Shown here in pieces: positions 17,880 to 26,650 of a stretch of DNA of 64,000 bases. Location: contig NZ_AUMQ01000030.1 of assembly GCF_000430765.1 (NCBI RefSeq), positions 1-64,000 on the forward strand, in the 5' to 3' direction. How positions within the stretch are numbered: position 1 is the stretch's first letter; each line of letters opens with the position of its first letter. The translations under genes were made by a program, and so were the position numbers. This DNA comes from Peribacillus kribbensis DSM 17871. Its GTDB lineage: Bacteria > Bacillota > Bacilli > Bacillales > DSM-1321. The notes under the pieces are model-generated. The model was not told the origin of the DNA and did not search any database. It saw nothing but the letters and a program-made list of their open reading frames with translations.

Positions 17880-19019
17880 ATGGATTATACAAAACTTAAA
17901 CAGGATATCATTGAATACAGCAGGACAATTGGCATTGATAAAATTGGCTTTACGACAGCAGCGACATTTGATGATATGAAAAATAAGCTGATCAGGCAGC
18001 AGGAGCTGGGCTATCAGTCGGGTTTTGAGGAACCGGATATTGAAAAACGGGTGAATCCAGCACTTATTCATGATAAGCCGCGGTCAATCATTTCCATCGC
18101 CTTAGCTTATCCTTCGAAATTAAAAAATGCAAAGCAAGGCAAACGGGGAGAAAGACGGGGGATATTCTGCAGGGCATCCTGGGGAGAGGACTATCATGTC
18201 ATACTAAGGGACCGTTTGAGAAAGCTTGAGGAGTATATCAAGAAGCTGGTCCCCGATGCCCGATGCCAGTCTATGGTTGATACAGGGGAGCTTGTAGACC
18301 GTGCTGTTGCCCAGAGGGCGGGTATTGGCTGGAGCGGAAAAAACTGTTCGATCATCACTCCTGAGTTTGGTTCGTACGTGTATCTTGGGGAAATGATCAC
18401 CAGCCTTCCGCTTGAGGCTGATTCTCCTATGGAAGACCGCTGCGGCAGCTGCAACAAGTGTGTGGATGTCTGTCCGACAGGCGCCCTTGTGAAGGGCGGG
18501 CAGCTGAATGCCCAAAGATGCATTGCCTTTCTCACTCAAACCAAAGGATTCCTGCCTGATGAATTCCGTACAAAATTAGGCAACCGGATCTATGGCTGTG
18601 ATACATGCCAGACAGTCTGCCCAGAGAACAAAGGAAAGGACTTTCATTTTCATGAAGAAATGGAGGCTGATCCGGAGGTTGTTAAACCGCTTCTGATTCC
18701 CATGCTGCAAATGAGCAATAAGGAATTCAAGGAGCGCTTCGGCCGGATTTCTGGTTCCTGGAGAGGGAAAAAGCCGCTTCAGCGCAATGCCATCCTGGCC
18801 TTGGCCCATTATAAAGAAGAAGCCGCGCTACCTCACTTAAAAGAAGTTCTGCAGAAGGATCCGCGTCCTGTCATCCGGGGCACTGCTGCCTGGGCCATCG
18901 GAAAGATTGGCGGAAATCGGACAGAGGACATGCTTAAGGAAGCAAAATCAAATGAATTGGATGAAGAGGTATTGATTGAAATAAATAAAGGCCTTGAGCT
19001 CCTGACTCAAAGCAACTAA
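17880..19019 (+). CDS. queG: Epoxyqueuosine reductase QueG
   Basis: 379 residues. Catalyses the last step of queuosine synthesis on tRNA, reducing epoxyqueuosine to queuosine with cobalamin and two 4Fe-4S clusters. Cluster ligands are in CGSCNKCVDVCPTGA and CDTCQTVCPEN. The N-terminal part carries the cobalamin-binding domain (GIDKIGFTTAATFDDMK) and the C-terminal third is HEAT-repeat-like (ALPHLKEVLQKDPRPVIRGTAAWAIGKIG), an extension seen in Bacillus QueG. AAGGGAGG precedes the ATG by 8 bases. Confidence 0.96.
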   Translation: MDYTKLKQDIIEYSRTIGIDKIGFTTAATFDDMKNKLIRQQELGYQSGFEEPDIEKRVNPALIHDKPRSIISIALAYPSKLKNAKQGKRGERRGIFCRASWGEDYHVILRDRLRKLEEYIKKLVPDARCQSMVDTGELVDRAVAQRAGIGWSGKNCSIITPEFGSYVYLGEMITSLPLEADSPMEDRCGSCNKCVDVCPTGALVKGGQLNAQRCIAFLTQTKGFLPDEFRTKLGNRIYGCDTCQTVCPENKGKDFHFHEEMEADPEVVKPLLIPMLQMSNKEFKERFGRISGSWRGKKPLQRNAILALAHYKEEAALPHLKEVLQKDPRPVIRGTAAWAIGKIGGNRTEDMLKEAKSNELDEEVLIEINKGLELLTQSN

Positions 19020-19042
19020 AACCGGCCCTGCCGGTTTTTTTA
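19018..19042 (+). terminator. Terminator of queG
   Basis: ACCGGC CCT GCCGGT followed by T7. Confidence 0.88.
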
Positions 19043-19127
19043 TTTTCAAGCTTTTTTCAGGCTCCCACTAATGAACTTCCCATTCCCGTCATAAAAATAA
19101 CAAAGGATGGTTATGGGAGGGCTGGTA

Positions 19128-19979
19128 ATGAGGGAGATTCTAAAAGAGCTGCTGGAAGAACGAGTGAAAATATATGTTTCTCCGGAACTGCGGGCAGAAA
19201 ATACAAAGACAGATAGAAAAGTCCGGTCCTTAAAGGATAGGAAGGCTGAAATAGTGAATGTCAAAGCTAAGGGGTATGTTCAATCTGTACATGAAGAGGA
19301 TGGGGTATCCTCCATAAAATACGACATTCATTTTAAGTATTTGATCAAGCAGAGAGGCTTCATGTATTTAGAGGAAGAAATTGAACATCGGGAAGCCCTG
19401 GCCAGGGGGGATATTCTTTTTGAGGACCGGGAAGTTCCCTATATCCCATCAGCTGAACCGGCAGATGGTGATTTCAGCAGGAAGGGAGAACGAATTAGTT
19501 ACAAATATAACCGGCTGAAAGCGGTACAGTATGCCGAAAGATGGTGGAATGAATTCAATCCTGCTTATAAAAAATTCACAGATGACTGCACCAGCTTTAT
19601 CTCCCAATGCCTGAGGGCAGGAAGCGCCCCCATGTGGGGAAGCCCGAACCGCTCCAAGGGCTGGTGGTACTCAGGGAAAAGCTGGAGCTACAGCTGGGCC
19701 GTCGCTCATGCTCTTAAAAATTATCTTCAGAGTTCTTCAGGGCTTAAGACCAGAAAAGTGAATTCCCCGGAACAGCTTAAGATCGGGGATATTATTTGCT
19801 ATGATTTTGAAGGGGATGGACGATTCAATCATAATACGATGGTGACAGGGAAGGATGCCTATGGGGAGCCGCTTGTGAATGCCCATACCACCAATAGCAG
19901 GATGAGGTATTGGAAGTATGAGGATTCCAGTGCATATACCCCGAATATCAGGTATGCTTTCTTTACAATTATCGATTAA
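19128..19979 (+). CDS. Putative amidase-domain protein (amidase_6)
   Basis: 283 residues with no signal peptide. The C-terminal half is the putative amidase domain family: YAERWWNEFNPAYKKFTDDCTSF contains the likely nucleophile Cys in DDCTSFISQCL, and the His is probably in FNHNTMVTG. The N-terminal 120 residues are a family-specific alpha/beta region. The ATG at 19128 is chosen over upstream in-frame starts because GGGAGG lies 7 bases before it. Wall or peptide amide hydrolysis is likely, but the lack of a secretion signal leaves location open. Confidence 0.82.
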   Translation: MREILKELLEERVKIYVSPELRAENTKTDRKVRSLKDRKAEIVNVKAKGYVQSVHEEDGVSSIKYDIHFKYLIKQRGFMYLEEEIEHREALARGDILFEDREVPYIPSAEPADGDFSRKGERISYKYNRLKAVQYAERWWNEFNPAYKKFTDDCTSFISQCLRAGSAPMWGSPNRSKGWWYSGKSWSYSWAVAHALKNYLQSSSGLKTRKVNSPEQLKIGDIICYDFEGDGRFNHNTMVTGKDAYGEPLVNAHTTNSRMRYWKYEDSSAYTPNIRYAFFTIID

Positions 19980-20051
19980 AGCTAGTATATTTTATGATTT
20001 GCTCAAAAGAGTATATAATAACTGATAGTAAGTTATTAAGAGGTGACAGAT

Positions 20052-20525
20052 TTGGCAAATCATATCGTTTTATATCAGCCGCAGATTCCTTCAAACACCG
20101 GCAATATTGCAAGAACCTGCGCAGGGACTGACACGGCACTCCATCTGATACGGCCGCTTGGATTTTCAACAGATGATAAAATGCTGAAAAGGGCTGGCCT
20201 GGATTATTGGGAACACGTATCGATTACATATTATGATTCCCTTGAGGAATTTTTCGAAAAAAACAAAGACGGAGAGTTCTTTTATATCACGAAATTCGGA
20301 CAGAAGACCTTCTCGACCTTTGATTTTCACAGCAGGGAAAAAGACTATTATTTCATCTTTGGCCGGGAAACTACCGGACTTCCCAAGGACCTGATCCAGA
20401 ACAATATGGATCGGTGCCTGAGAATTCCTATGACAGACAAAATCAGGTCTCTGAACCTGTCGAATACGGCCGCCGTCCTGGTGTATGAAGCCTTGAGGCA
20501 GCAGGAATATGCCGATTTATTATGA
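20052..20525 (+). CDS. trmL: tRNA (cytidine/uridine-34 2'-O)-methyltransferase TrmL
   Basis: 157 residues, a minimal SPOUT methyltransferase. Motifs: QIPSNTGNIARTC (N-terminal), DYYFIFGRETTGLP and IPMTDKIRSLNLSNTAAVLVYEA (trefoil-knot SAM site). It methylates the wobble ribose of tRNA-Leu. I place the start at TTG 20052, giving a start like B. subtilis CspR and leaving AAGAGGTGA as SD; a GTG at 20043 lies within that SD. Confidence 0.93.
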   Translation: MANHIVLYQPQIPSNTGNIARTCAGTDTALHLIRPLGFSTDDKMLKRAGLDYWEHVSITYYDSLEEFFEKNKDGEFFYITKFGQKTFSTFDFHSREKDYYFIFGRETTGLPKDLIQNNMDRCLRIPMTDKIRSLNLSNTAAVLVYEALRQQEYADLL

Positions 20526-20552
20526 CCGCCTTATAGGGCGGTTCATTTTTTT
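20524..20552 (+). terminator. Terminator of trmL
   Basis: GACCGCC / GGCGGTT with a T-rich tail, overlapping the stop codon. Confidence 0.85.
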
Positions 20553-20568
20553 GAGTTTAAATGGGATC

Positions 20569-20677
20569 GTTGATTTCCGTTACAGGACTTCGCTTTCCGC
20601 GGGGCGGGCGGTGAGCATAGTGTCTCACCTGTCCCGCTGCTCCCGCAGGAGTCTTCGTGCCTGGAACGTAGATCAAC
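20569..20677 (+). repeat. Interspersed repeat family A, internally deleted copy
   Basis: Starts GTTGATTTCC and ends GATCAAC like the other copies. The segment between the GGCGGTGAGC and TCTCACCTGTCCCGC blocks is shortened. It fills most of the 320-base gap between trmL and the nitroreductase. Confidence 0.85.
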
Positions 20678-20846
20678 TTAGATTTATAAAATCGACCTAG
20701 TAATAATAATTAGTTTGTTAATGAAAAATAATATAACAAATTACCATTAAAAGAATTATGTAACCACAACGTAATCTAATTTTTTTGCTCCGGTTGATAA
20801 TAAGTGTAAAATGATATGGAAATGACATATCATAAAGGAGATTTGT

Positions 20847-21596
20847 ATGAATCAGATAATTGAAACGATTTTAAATCATAGATCTCAAAGATCCTTTGAA
20901 GACCGTCCTTTGAGTGACGAGCAGATTTCAGCCATCGTGCAGAGCGCCCAGGCAGCTTCGACATCAAGCTTTATCCAGGCGTATTCCATTATTGGAGTCA
21001 AGGATCCTGAGAAAAAGAAAAAGCTTGCCGCGCTTGCTGGCTCTCAGGACTATGTAGCGAATAACGGTCATCTGCTAGTTTTCTGTGCGGACTTACACCG
21101 CCATACACTGATTTCTGAAATGGAGCAGACAGACGCGGAGGAATCACTGCTGAGCACGGAGAAGTTCATGGTTGCCTGCATTGATGCTTCACTTGCTGCC
21201 CAAAATGCTGCAATCGCAGCTGAATCCATGGGGCTCGGAATCTGCTATATTGGGGGAATCCGGAATGACCTTAAGGGAGTCGCTGAAGTATTGAAAACAC
21301 CTGAAAGGGTCATCCCGCTCTTTGGGATGGTCATCGGCTATCCTGATGAAGTCAATGATCTTAAACCTCGGCTTCCAATGGAGCATGTGTACATGGAGGA
21401 AGAGTATCTGCAGGATAAGGAAGCTTACAAAAAGCAGCTTGAAGGCTATAATGAAATGATTTCCGACTATTATAGCAGCCGCACTGGAGGCAGGCGCAAT
21501 GATACATGGACTGGCCAGATGGCCAAGATGCTTTCCGTGCCTAGAAGAATGTATATGAAGGATTTTGTGGAATCGAAAAAGCTGAATACAAAATAA
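20847..21596 (+). CDS. NADPH-dependent FMN nitroreductase (NfsA/NfrA type)
   Basis: 249 residues, nitroreductase superfamily. NHRSQRSFEDRPLSDEQISAIVQSAQAASTS is the FMN-binding start; AAESMGLGICYIGGIRN and PLFGMVIGYP are typical of the NfsA/FRP branch. As an FMN flavoprotein it reduces nitroaromatics, quinones or chromate with two electrons. AAGGAG lies 8 bases before the ATG. Monocistronic with its own terminator. Confidence 0.92.
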   Translation: MNQIIETILNHRSQRSFEDRPLSDEQISAIVQSAQAASTSSFIQAYSIIGVKDPEKKKKLAALAGSQDYVANNGHLLVFCADLHRHTLISEMEQTDAEESLLSTEKFMVACIDASLAAQNAAIAAESMGLGICYIGGIRNDLKGVAEVLKTPERVIPLFGMVIGYPDEVNDLKPRLPMEHVYMEEEYLQDKEAYKKQLEGYNEMISDYYSSRTGGRRNDTWTGQMAKMLSVPRRMYMKDFVESKKLNTK

Positions 21597-21602
21597 TGAC
21601 GT

Positions 21603-21633
21603 AAAAAAGCTGCCGGCAGGGCAGCTTTTTTTT
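21603..21633. terminator. Bidirectional terminator
   Basis: AAAAAAGCTGCC / GGCAGCTTTTTT, symmetric A and T runs. Serves the nitroreductase gene and the converging small gene. Confidence 0.9.
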
Positions 21634-21635
21634 GC

Positions 21636-21725
21636 TTATTTTACACCTGGTTTGTCATTGTAGCCCGCTGTAAAGATGGAAATCAGGAATGTGATGATAA
21701 CAGCAATAATAAGTACTGTGTTCAT
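21636..21725 (-). CDS. Small single-pass membrane protein (29 aa)
   Basis: A 29-residue ORF: an N-terminal hydrophobic helix (MNTVLIIAVIITFLISIFTA) followed by a short polar tail ending in GVK. A perfect GGAGG sits 5-7 bases before the ATG, and a strong terminator follows the stop immediately. The layout resembles small YtzI-like membrane peptides of Bacillus, though I cannot assign a family with certainty. Confidence 0.7.
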   Translation of the reverse strand: MNTVLIIAVIITFLISIFTAGYNDKPGVK

Positions 21726-22068
21726 TTGTAAATCCTCCTTTGCCTCTTTCTCCCGCTATTTTCTCTTCCCCTTAAATGAGAGGAATATCCAAATCTGGAT
21801 ACTGTCCCAGTTATACAGCTATTATAACCCAGACTGGTTTGGGTGTGAATGAAAAACTAAAGCTTATCACTGTTCTTTCTGGCTGATCTTCATCATAGAC
21901 TAAGCAAAACAGCAGCTTACAGGCTGTTGTTGGGCCAGATGTTGGACAAAGCAGGTATGGGGTGATTTCGTCAGGGATTGGATGCGTGGAGCTGATTGTC
22001 TGCCGGGTTGAAGCTGGGTTTCGGGAAGGGCTGGTTTTCATTTGGGCTCATTTTATTAGGCGACTTTG
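21726..22068. other. Intergenic region upstream of prkA
   Basis: About 340 bases. Open frames exist on both strands (for example 21811-22041 minus) but have no SD and low-complexity Ser/Thr/Pro composition, so I do not call them. Nothing else is recognisable before the prkA promoter. Confidence 0.5.
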
Positions 22069-22076
22069 CATACATT
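22069..22076 (+). promoter_or_regulatory. Possible sigma-E -10 element of prkA
   Basis: CATACATT matches the mother-cell sigma-E -10 consensus CATACAnT, 38 bases before the prkA ATG. A TCATTTT-like -35 lies about 15 bases upstream. prkA is sporulation-expressed in B. subtilis. Confidence 0.45.
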
Positions 22077-22113
22077 GAAGTAATCGTCTGAAAGAACAGA
22101 GGAGGATCCCCTA

Positions 22114-24009
22114 ATGGATATATTAAAAAAGATTGAAAAATACCGCGAAGATGAACACAAGCTTAAATGGGAAGGGACATTTGCGGATTACCTGGAGCTT
22201 CTTAAAGAAAAGCCATGGGTCGCGCAGTCTGCACATTCCAGGGTATACAACATGATAAAAGATGCAGGGGTTGAAGAGGTAGACGGCAAGAGAAAATATA
22301 ATTTCTTCAGCGGCCAGCTGTTCGGACTTGAAGAAGCATTAGAGCGCCTTGTTGAAGAATATTTTCACCCTGCTGCCAAGAGGCTGGATGTAAGAAAGAG
22401 AATCCTGCTTTTAATGGGACCGGTCAGCGGCGGGAAATCAACGCTCGTGGCCATGCTGAAGCGGGGGCTGGAAAAATATTCACAGACAGATAATGGCTCG
22501 ATTTACGCCATAAAAGGCTGCCCGATGCATGAGGACCCTCTCCATCTAATACCCCAATACTTACGGGATGATTTTTATAAAGAATATGGAATCAGGATTG
22601 AAGGAAATCTATCGCCATTGAATTTAATGAAGCTGGAAAAGGAATACAATGGAAGAATTGAGGATGTACAGGTTGAACGGATTTTTCTTTCAGAGGATAA
22701 GCGTGTTGGGGTCGGTACGTTCAGTCCATCTGATCCGAAATCCCAGGATATTGCAGACCTGACAGGAAGCATCGACTTTTCCACGATTGCGGAGTTTGGG
22801 TCTGAGTCAGACCCGAGGGCCTATCGCTTTGACGGCGAGCTGAATAAAGCGAACAGGGGACTTATGGAGTTCCAGGAGATGCTGAAGTGTGATGAGAAAT
22901 TTCTCTGGCATCTGCTTTCCCTGACTCAGGAAGGGAATTTTAAGGCTGGCCGGTTTGCGCTCATCAGCGCGGATGAACTGATTGTCGCGCATACGAACGA
23001 AACGGAATACAGGACCTTTATTTCCAATAAAAAGAATGAGGCCCTGCATTCCAGGATTATCGTAATGCCTGTCCCTTATAATTTAAAAGTGACGGAAGAA
23101 GAAAAGATTTATGACAAAATGATTCATGAGAGCGATGTTCAGAATGTCCATGTGGCGCCGCATACATTAAGAGTAGCAGCCATGTTCTCCATTTTGACCC
23201 GCTTGAAGGATCCGAAAAAAGGCGATATCGATCTGGTCAAGAAGATGAGGCTGTATGATGGCGAAAATGTGGAAGGCTACAATTCTGCAGATTTGGAAGA
23301 ATTGAAAAAGGAATATCAAGATGAGGGAATGAGCGGTATCGACCCCCGCTATGTAATCAACCGGATTTCCTCCACCATAATCAGGAAAGAGGTTCCGTCC
23401 ATCAATGCACTGGATGTATTAAGGTCGCTTAAGGAAGGACTTGACCAGCATCCATCGATTACAAGCGAATTGCGGGAAAAGTATATGAACTACATTTCTG
23501 TAGCCCGCAAGGAATATGACAGTATCGCAAAGAAAGAGGTTCAAAAGGCGTTTGTTTATTCTTATGAGGAAAGTGCAAAAACGCTGATGGATAATTATCT
23601 GGATAATGTGGAAGCGTACTGCAACAAGTCGAAGCTCCGCGATCCGCTGACCGGGGAAGAAATCAGCCCGGACGAAAAGCTGATGAGATCCATCGAGGAA
23701 CAGATTGGAATATCGGAAAATGCCAAGAAGTCCTTCCGGGAGGAAATTTTGATCCGTATCTCTGCCTATGCCCGCAAAGGGAAGAGATTTGATTATAATT
23801 CACACGACCGGCTGAGAGAAGCCATCCAGAAGAAGCTGTTTGCCGACTTAAAGGATGTGGTGAAAATCACCACTTCATCCAAGACCCCGGATGAGCAGCA
23901 GCTGAAGAAAATTAATGAAGTTGTAGCAAGGCTTGTTGATGAGCATGGTTACAACACGACATCTGCCAATGAGCTTCTCCGCTATGTCGGCAGCCTGCTC
24001 AATAGATAA
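22114..24009 (+). CDS. prkA: PrkA AAA-domain serine kinase / protease-like protein
   Basis: 631 residues, full length. The N-terminal AAA core has Walker A GPVSGGKSTL (about residue 106) and an arginine-finger region; the C-terminal part is the PrkA kinase-like domain. Known as YeaG in enterobacteria, where it is genetically linked to yeaH (yhbH) and ycgB (spoVR); in Bacillus it acts in sporulation. yhbH follows here and spoVR is 31 kb away. GGAGGATCC-type SD and possible sigma-E promoter upstream. Confidence 0.96.
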   Translation: MDILKKIEKYREDEHKLKWEGTFADYLELLKEKPWVAQSAHSRVYNMIKDAGVEEVDGKRKYNFFSGQLFGLEEALERLVEEYFHPAAKRLDVRKRILLLMGPVSGGKSTLVAMLKRGLEKYSQTDNGSIYAIKGCPMHEDPLHLIPQYLRDDFYKEYGIRIEGNLSPLNLMKLEKEYNGRIEDVQVERIFLSEDKRVGVGTFSPSDPKSQDIADLTGSIDFSTIAEFGSESDPRAYRFDGELNKANRGLMEFQEMLKCDEKFLWHLLSLTQEGNFKAGRFALISADELIVAHTNETEYRTFISNKKNEALHSRIIVMPVPYNLKVTEEEKIYDKMIHESDVQNVHVAPHTLRVAAMFSILTRLKDPKKGDIDLVKKMRLYDGENVEGYNSADLEELKKEYQDEGMSGIDPRYVINRISSTIIRKEVPSINALDVLRSLKEGLDQHPSITSELREKYMNYISVARKEYDSIAKKEVQKAFVYSYEESAKTLMDNYLDNVEAYCNKSKLRDPLTGEEISPDEKLMRSIEEQIGISENAKKSFREEILIRISAYARKGKRFDYNSHDRLREAIQKKLFADLKDVVKITTSSKTPDEQQLKKINEVVARLVDEHGYNTTSANELLRYVGSLLNR

Positions 24010-24015
24010 TATCTG

Positions 24016-24041
24016 CACCTGCCTAGAGCAGGTGTTTTTTT
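24016..24041 (+). terminator. Terminator of prkA
   Basis: CACCTGC / GCAGGTG with T7. Confidence 0.9.
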
Positions 24042-24101
24042 CACCTTATAAAGTTTATTCGCTGCGTACCCCGGGTAAATGAAGGAAAAGGGGTGAAGGC
24101 A

Positions 24102-24272
24102 ATGAATAAATCTTTTGAGCCTGTACCGGAAAATAGCTCTATGGCCAGTAATCTTGCTGAAATGAAGAATCTGGGTAAACAGATGGAAAACATGAGAAGC
24201 AATGAAGAGCTTGTGAGATACGGAAAAAGACCGGATCCCGTCCAGCATGAGGAAGAATTGAACAGCCGGTAA
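24102..24272 (+). CDS. Small conserved-looking protein (56 aa), unknown
   Basis: 56 residues, hydrophilic, helix-forming with repeated Met and Glu (MASNLAEMKNLGKQMENM) and a charged C-terminus. GGGGTGAAGG precedes the ATG and a terminator-like hairpin follows at 24296-24327, so it is a separate transcription unit between prkA and yhbH. I do not recognise the family; a small sporulation-associated protein is plausible from position only. Confidence 0.65.
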   Translation: MNKSFEPVPENSSMASNLAEMKNLGKQMENMRSNEELVRYGKRPDPVQHEEELNSR

Positions 24273-24295
24273 CCTGTCCTGTATGGATTCAATGT

Positions 24296-24327
24296 AAAGC
24301 AGCCTTACTTGATGAGGGTGCTTTTTT
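24296..24327 (+). terminator. Terminator of the 56-aa gene
   Basis: AGCAGCCT / AGGGTGCT (one mismatch) then T6. Confidence 0.65.
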
Positions 24328-24553
24328 ATTTGTGCACTATGATGTACATAAAAACAGGGCCAGGCTAATAGATTATAGAAAGGACTTGAAAGCAAGGGTT
24401 ACTCGAATGATCAGAATTCAAAATAGGGCTGTCACACCGGAAAATAAACAGGCATGGATTAGTGTTTAATTGTCGAAATAATTTGTAAATTTCTAGCTGG
24501 AGCCGCATAGGATAGAGTAATCCAATCCCTTTTTATCCAGAGGATTCAGGATT

Positions 24554-24610
24554 ATGAAAAAGCAGTTTTTTCGTATTTTTAATCATTTAATGAGCAAGCG
24601 AAAACGTTAG
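24554..24610 (+). CDS. Possible 18-aa upstream peptide of yhbH
   Basis: ATG at 24554 behind GAGGATTCAGG encodes a basic peptide [18 protein letters not shown] ending at TAG 24608-24610. The stop overlaps the start of the yhbH SD (AGGAGG 24609-24614), a layout suited to translational coupling. Too short to be sure; it could be chance. Confidence 0.3.
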   Translation: MKKQFFRIFNHLMSKRKR

Positions 24611-24624
24611 GAGGGGAAATGATT

Positions 24625-25794
24625 ATGACAGTTGACCCTAATCGCCAGTTTGTGATTTCCAAGGAAGATTGGTCCCTCCACCGCAAAGGTTATGACGATC
24701 AGCAAAGGCACCAGGAAAGGGTGCAGGACGCCATCCGCAATAATCTCCCGGATTTAATATCTGAAGAAAGCATCATCATGTCAAATGGCCGGGATGTTGT
24801 GAAGATACCCATCCGTTCACTTGATGAATACAAAATAAGATACAATTACGATAAAAATAAACATGTAGGCCAGGGAGACGGTGACAGTCAGATTGGTGAT
24901 GTCGTAGCTAGAGATGGAAGAGAGCAGCAGCAGGGGCCGGGGAAAGGGCAGGGCGCAGGCGACCAGGCTGGAGAGGATTATTATGAAGCAGAAGTTTCTA
25001 TGATGGAAATTGAAGAAGCCCTGTTTAAGCAGCTTGAGCTGCCCAACCTGCAGAAGAAAGAACTAGATGAAAATACAGTCGAAAATATTGAGTTTAATGA
25101 TATCCGAAAGACCGGATTAATGGGAAATATAGATAAGAAGAAAACGATGATGACAGCCTTTAAGAGAAATGCCATGAGCGGAAAGCCGGGTTTCCATCCA
25201 ATCCTTAAGGATGACCTGAAATTTAAGACTTGGAATGAAGTCGTGAAGCCTGAATCCAAGGCTGTGGTCCTGGCCATGATGGACACCTCGGGCTCTATGG
25301 GACTTTGGGAAAAGTATATGGCGAGAAGCTTCTTCTTCTGGATGACCCGCTTTTTGCGCACGAAGTATGAAACGGTGGAAATAGAGTTTATTGCCCATCA
25401 TACAGAAGCGAAGGTAGTATCCGAAGAGGACTTTTTTTCAAAAGGAGAAAGCGGCGGAACCATCTGTTCTTCAGCCTACCGGAAATCACTGGAATTAATT
25501 GACACTAAATACAGCCCCCAGAAATTTAATATCTATCCATTCCACTTTTCAGACGGAGATAACCTCACTTCGGATAACGCCCGCTGTGTGAAACTCGTCA
25601 ATGAAATCATGAAGCTGTCCAACATGTTCGGGTATGGAGAAGTCAACCAATACAACAGACACTCCACACTCATGTCAGCCTACAAAAACATCAACAATGA
25701 GAAATTCAACTACTATATCCTCAAACAAAAATCTGATGTATTTAACGCCATGAAAAGCTTCTTCAAAAAAGACGATAGCAAAATGTATGCGTAA
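24625..25794 (+). CDS. yhbH: YhbH, UPF0229/DUF444 sporulation protein
   Basis: 389 residues. Two ATGs are possible; 24625 is 10 bases after AGGAGG whereas 24619 is only 4 bases away, so the second is chosen. Gly/Gln-rich linker near residues 90-110, then a VWA-like domain with the MIDAS-type motif MMDTSGSMG (about residue 220). Functionally linked with prkA and spoVR across bacteria; the biochemical role is unclear. Confidence 0.93.
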   Translation: MTVDPNRQFVISKEDWSLHRKGYDDQQRHQERVQDAIRNNLPDLISEESIIMSNGRDVVKIPIRSLDEYKIRYNYDKNKHVGQGDGDSQIGDVVARDGREQQQGPGKGQGAGDQAGEDYYEAEVSMMEIEEALFKQLELPNLQKKELDENTVENIEFNDIRKTGLMGNIDKKKTMMTAFKRNAMSGKPGFHPILKDDLKFKTWNEVVKPESKAVVLAMMDTSGSMGLWEKYMARSFFFWMTRFLRTKYETVEIEFIAHHTEAKVVSEEDFFSKGESGGTICSSAYRKSLELIDTKYSPQKFNIYPFHFSDGDNLTSDNARCVKLVNEIMKLSNMFGYGEVNQYNRHSTLMSAYKNINNEKFNYYILKQKSDVFNAMKSFFKKDDSKMYA

Positions 25795-25799
25795 AAGTT

Positions 25800-25876
25800 T
25801 GGGAAATGGGGACAGTCCCCATTTCCCATTTGGTATTTTTAAGGTTTGGTCCCGGGTTAGGGACAGTCCCCGATTA
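25800..25876 (+). repeat. GGGGACAGTCCCC-type palindromes
   Basis: GGGAAATGGGGAC / GTCCCCATTTCCC (25801-25826) is a near-perfect hairpin after yhbH, and GGGACAGTCCC recurs at 25860-25870, just past the stop of the opposing glycosylase gene. It may terminate transcription from both sides, although no long T-run is present. Confidence 0.6.
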
Positions 25877-26461
25877 CCTGGATACGAATGGGTTTCGGGT
25901 GATCCAGAATCTCCATGGGTAGGAGGCTGCTTCGCCGGAGTTGGCGATGCCAATTCTTGGCCCGATGGATACGGAATCGGGGGTTATGCCTTCTGTTATG
26001 TAAAGGGGAGGCATTGTGAAGGTGCCTCCGTAGTCGTCCATGGTGATGCCGAGGGCTTTTGTGAGCTTTCCCGGGCCGCTGGTTAAGCTTTTCAGGGTGG
26101 AAGTTCCCCTTCTGTCAAACATGAGCTCGATTCCATCCACAGGCTCGACAGCCCGGATTAAGACGGCTTCCGGCTTATCCAGTCCGCCGCAGACCACATT
26201 GACGAGGCAGTGCGTGTGCATCACATAGGTGTAAATAGAACCCGACTCTCCAAACATGATTTCTGTGCGTTTTGTACGGCGATTATTATAGCTGTGTGCA
26301 GCCCGGTCCATCGGGCCGGCATAGGCCTCTGTTTCTACAATATAGCCTGAAGCCGTTCCTTTAGCAGTCTCTTTAACCAGAAGACAGCCAAGCAGGCTGC
26401 GAGCCAATTCAAGGGTTGGCTGGGTATAAAATTCAAAATCAAGCGGTTTATATCTTTCCAT
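25874..26461 (-). CDS. 3-methyladenine DNA glycosylase (AAG/MPG family)
   Basis: 195 residues. Base-excision repair enzyme removing alkylated purines. Family signatures: ARSLLGCLLV, GYIVETEAYAGPMDRAAHSY (catalytic Glu in IVETEAY), GSIYTYVMHTHCLVNVV, GPGKLTKALGI, and a C-terminus FWITRNPFVSR close to the family standard. Convergent with yhbH. The gene stands alone. Confidence 0.95.
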   Translation of the reverse strand: MERYKPLDFEFYTQPTLELARSLLGCLLVKETAKGTASGYIVETEAYAGPMDRAAHSYNNRRTKRTEIMFGESGSIYTYVMHTHCLVNVVCGGLDKPEAVLIRAVEPVDGIELMFDRRGTSTLKSLTSGPGKLTKALGITMDDYGGTFTMPPLYITEGITPDSVSIGPRIGIANSGEAASYPWRFWITRNPFVSR

Positions 26462-26615
26462 TCTTCTACCTTCCTATTTTCGGCCTCCAATTGTGTATTC
26501 TTATATTTAACCTAACATCACAGTGTTTAATCTTTTTTCAGTCCGCAGGGGTCCCGAAACCGGGATTCTTCCTTTTTGTCCCTAAGTATAAAGGCTTTAG
26601 AAAACAGACCAAATG

Positions 26616-26650
26616 AAAAAAGACCGCCTCCAAAGGGAGGCGGTCCGCTT
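26616..26650 (-). terminator. Terminator of the peptide transporter gene
   Basis: GACCGCCTCC / GGGAGGCGGTC; the A-run at 26616-26621 is a T-run on the minus strand. Confidence 0.9.

Noticed and set aside
21811-22041. 76-codon minus-strand ORF upstream of prkA
   Set aside because: No SD, Ser/Thr/Pro-rich composition typical of a shadow frame, overlaps the prkA upstream region.
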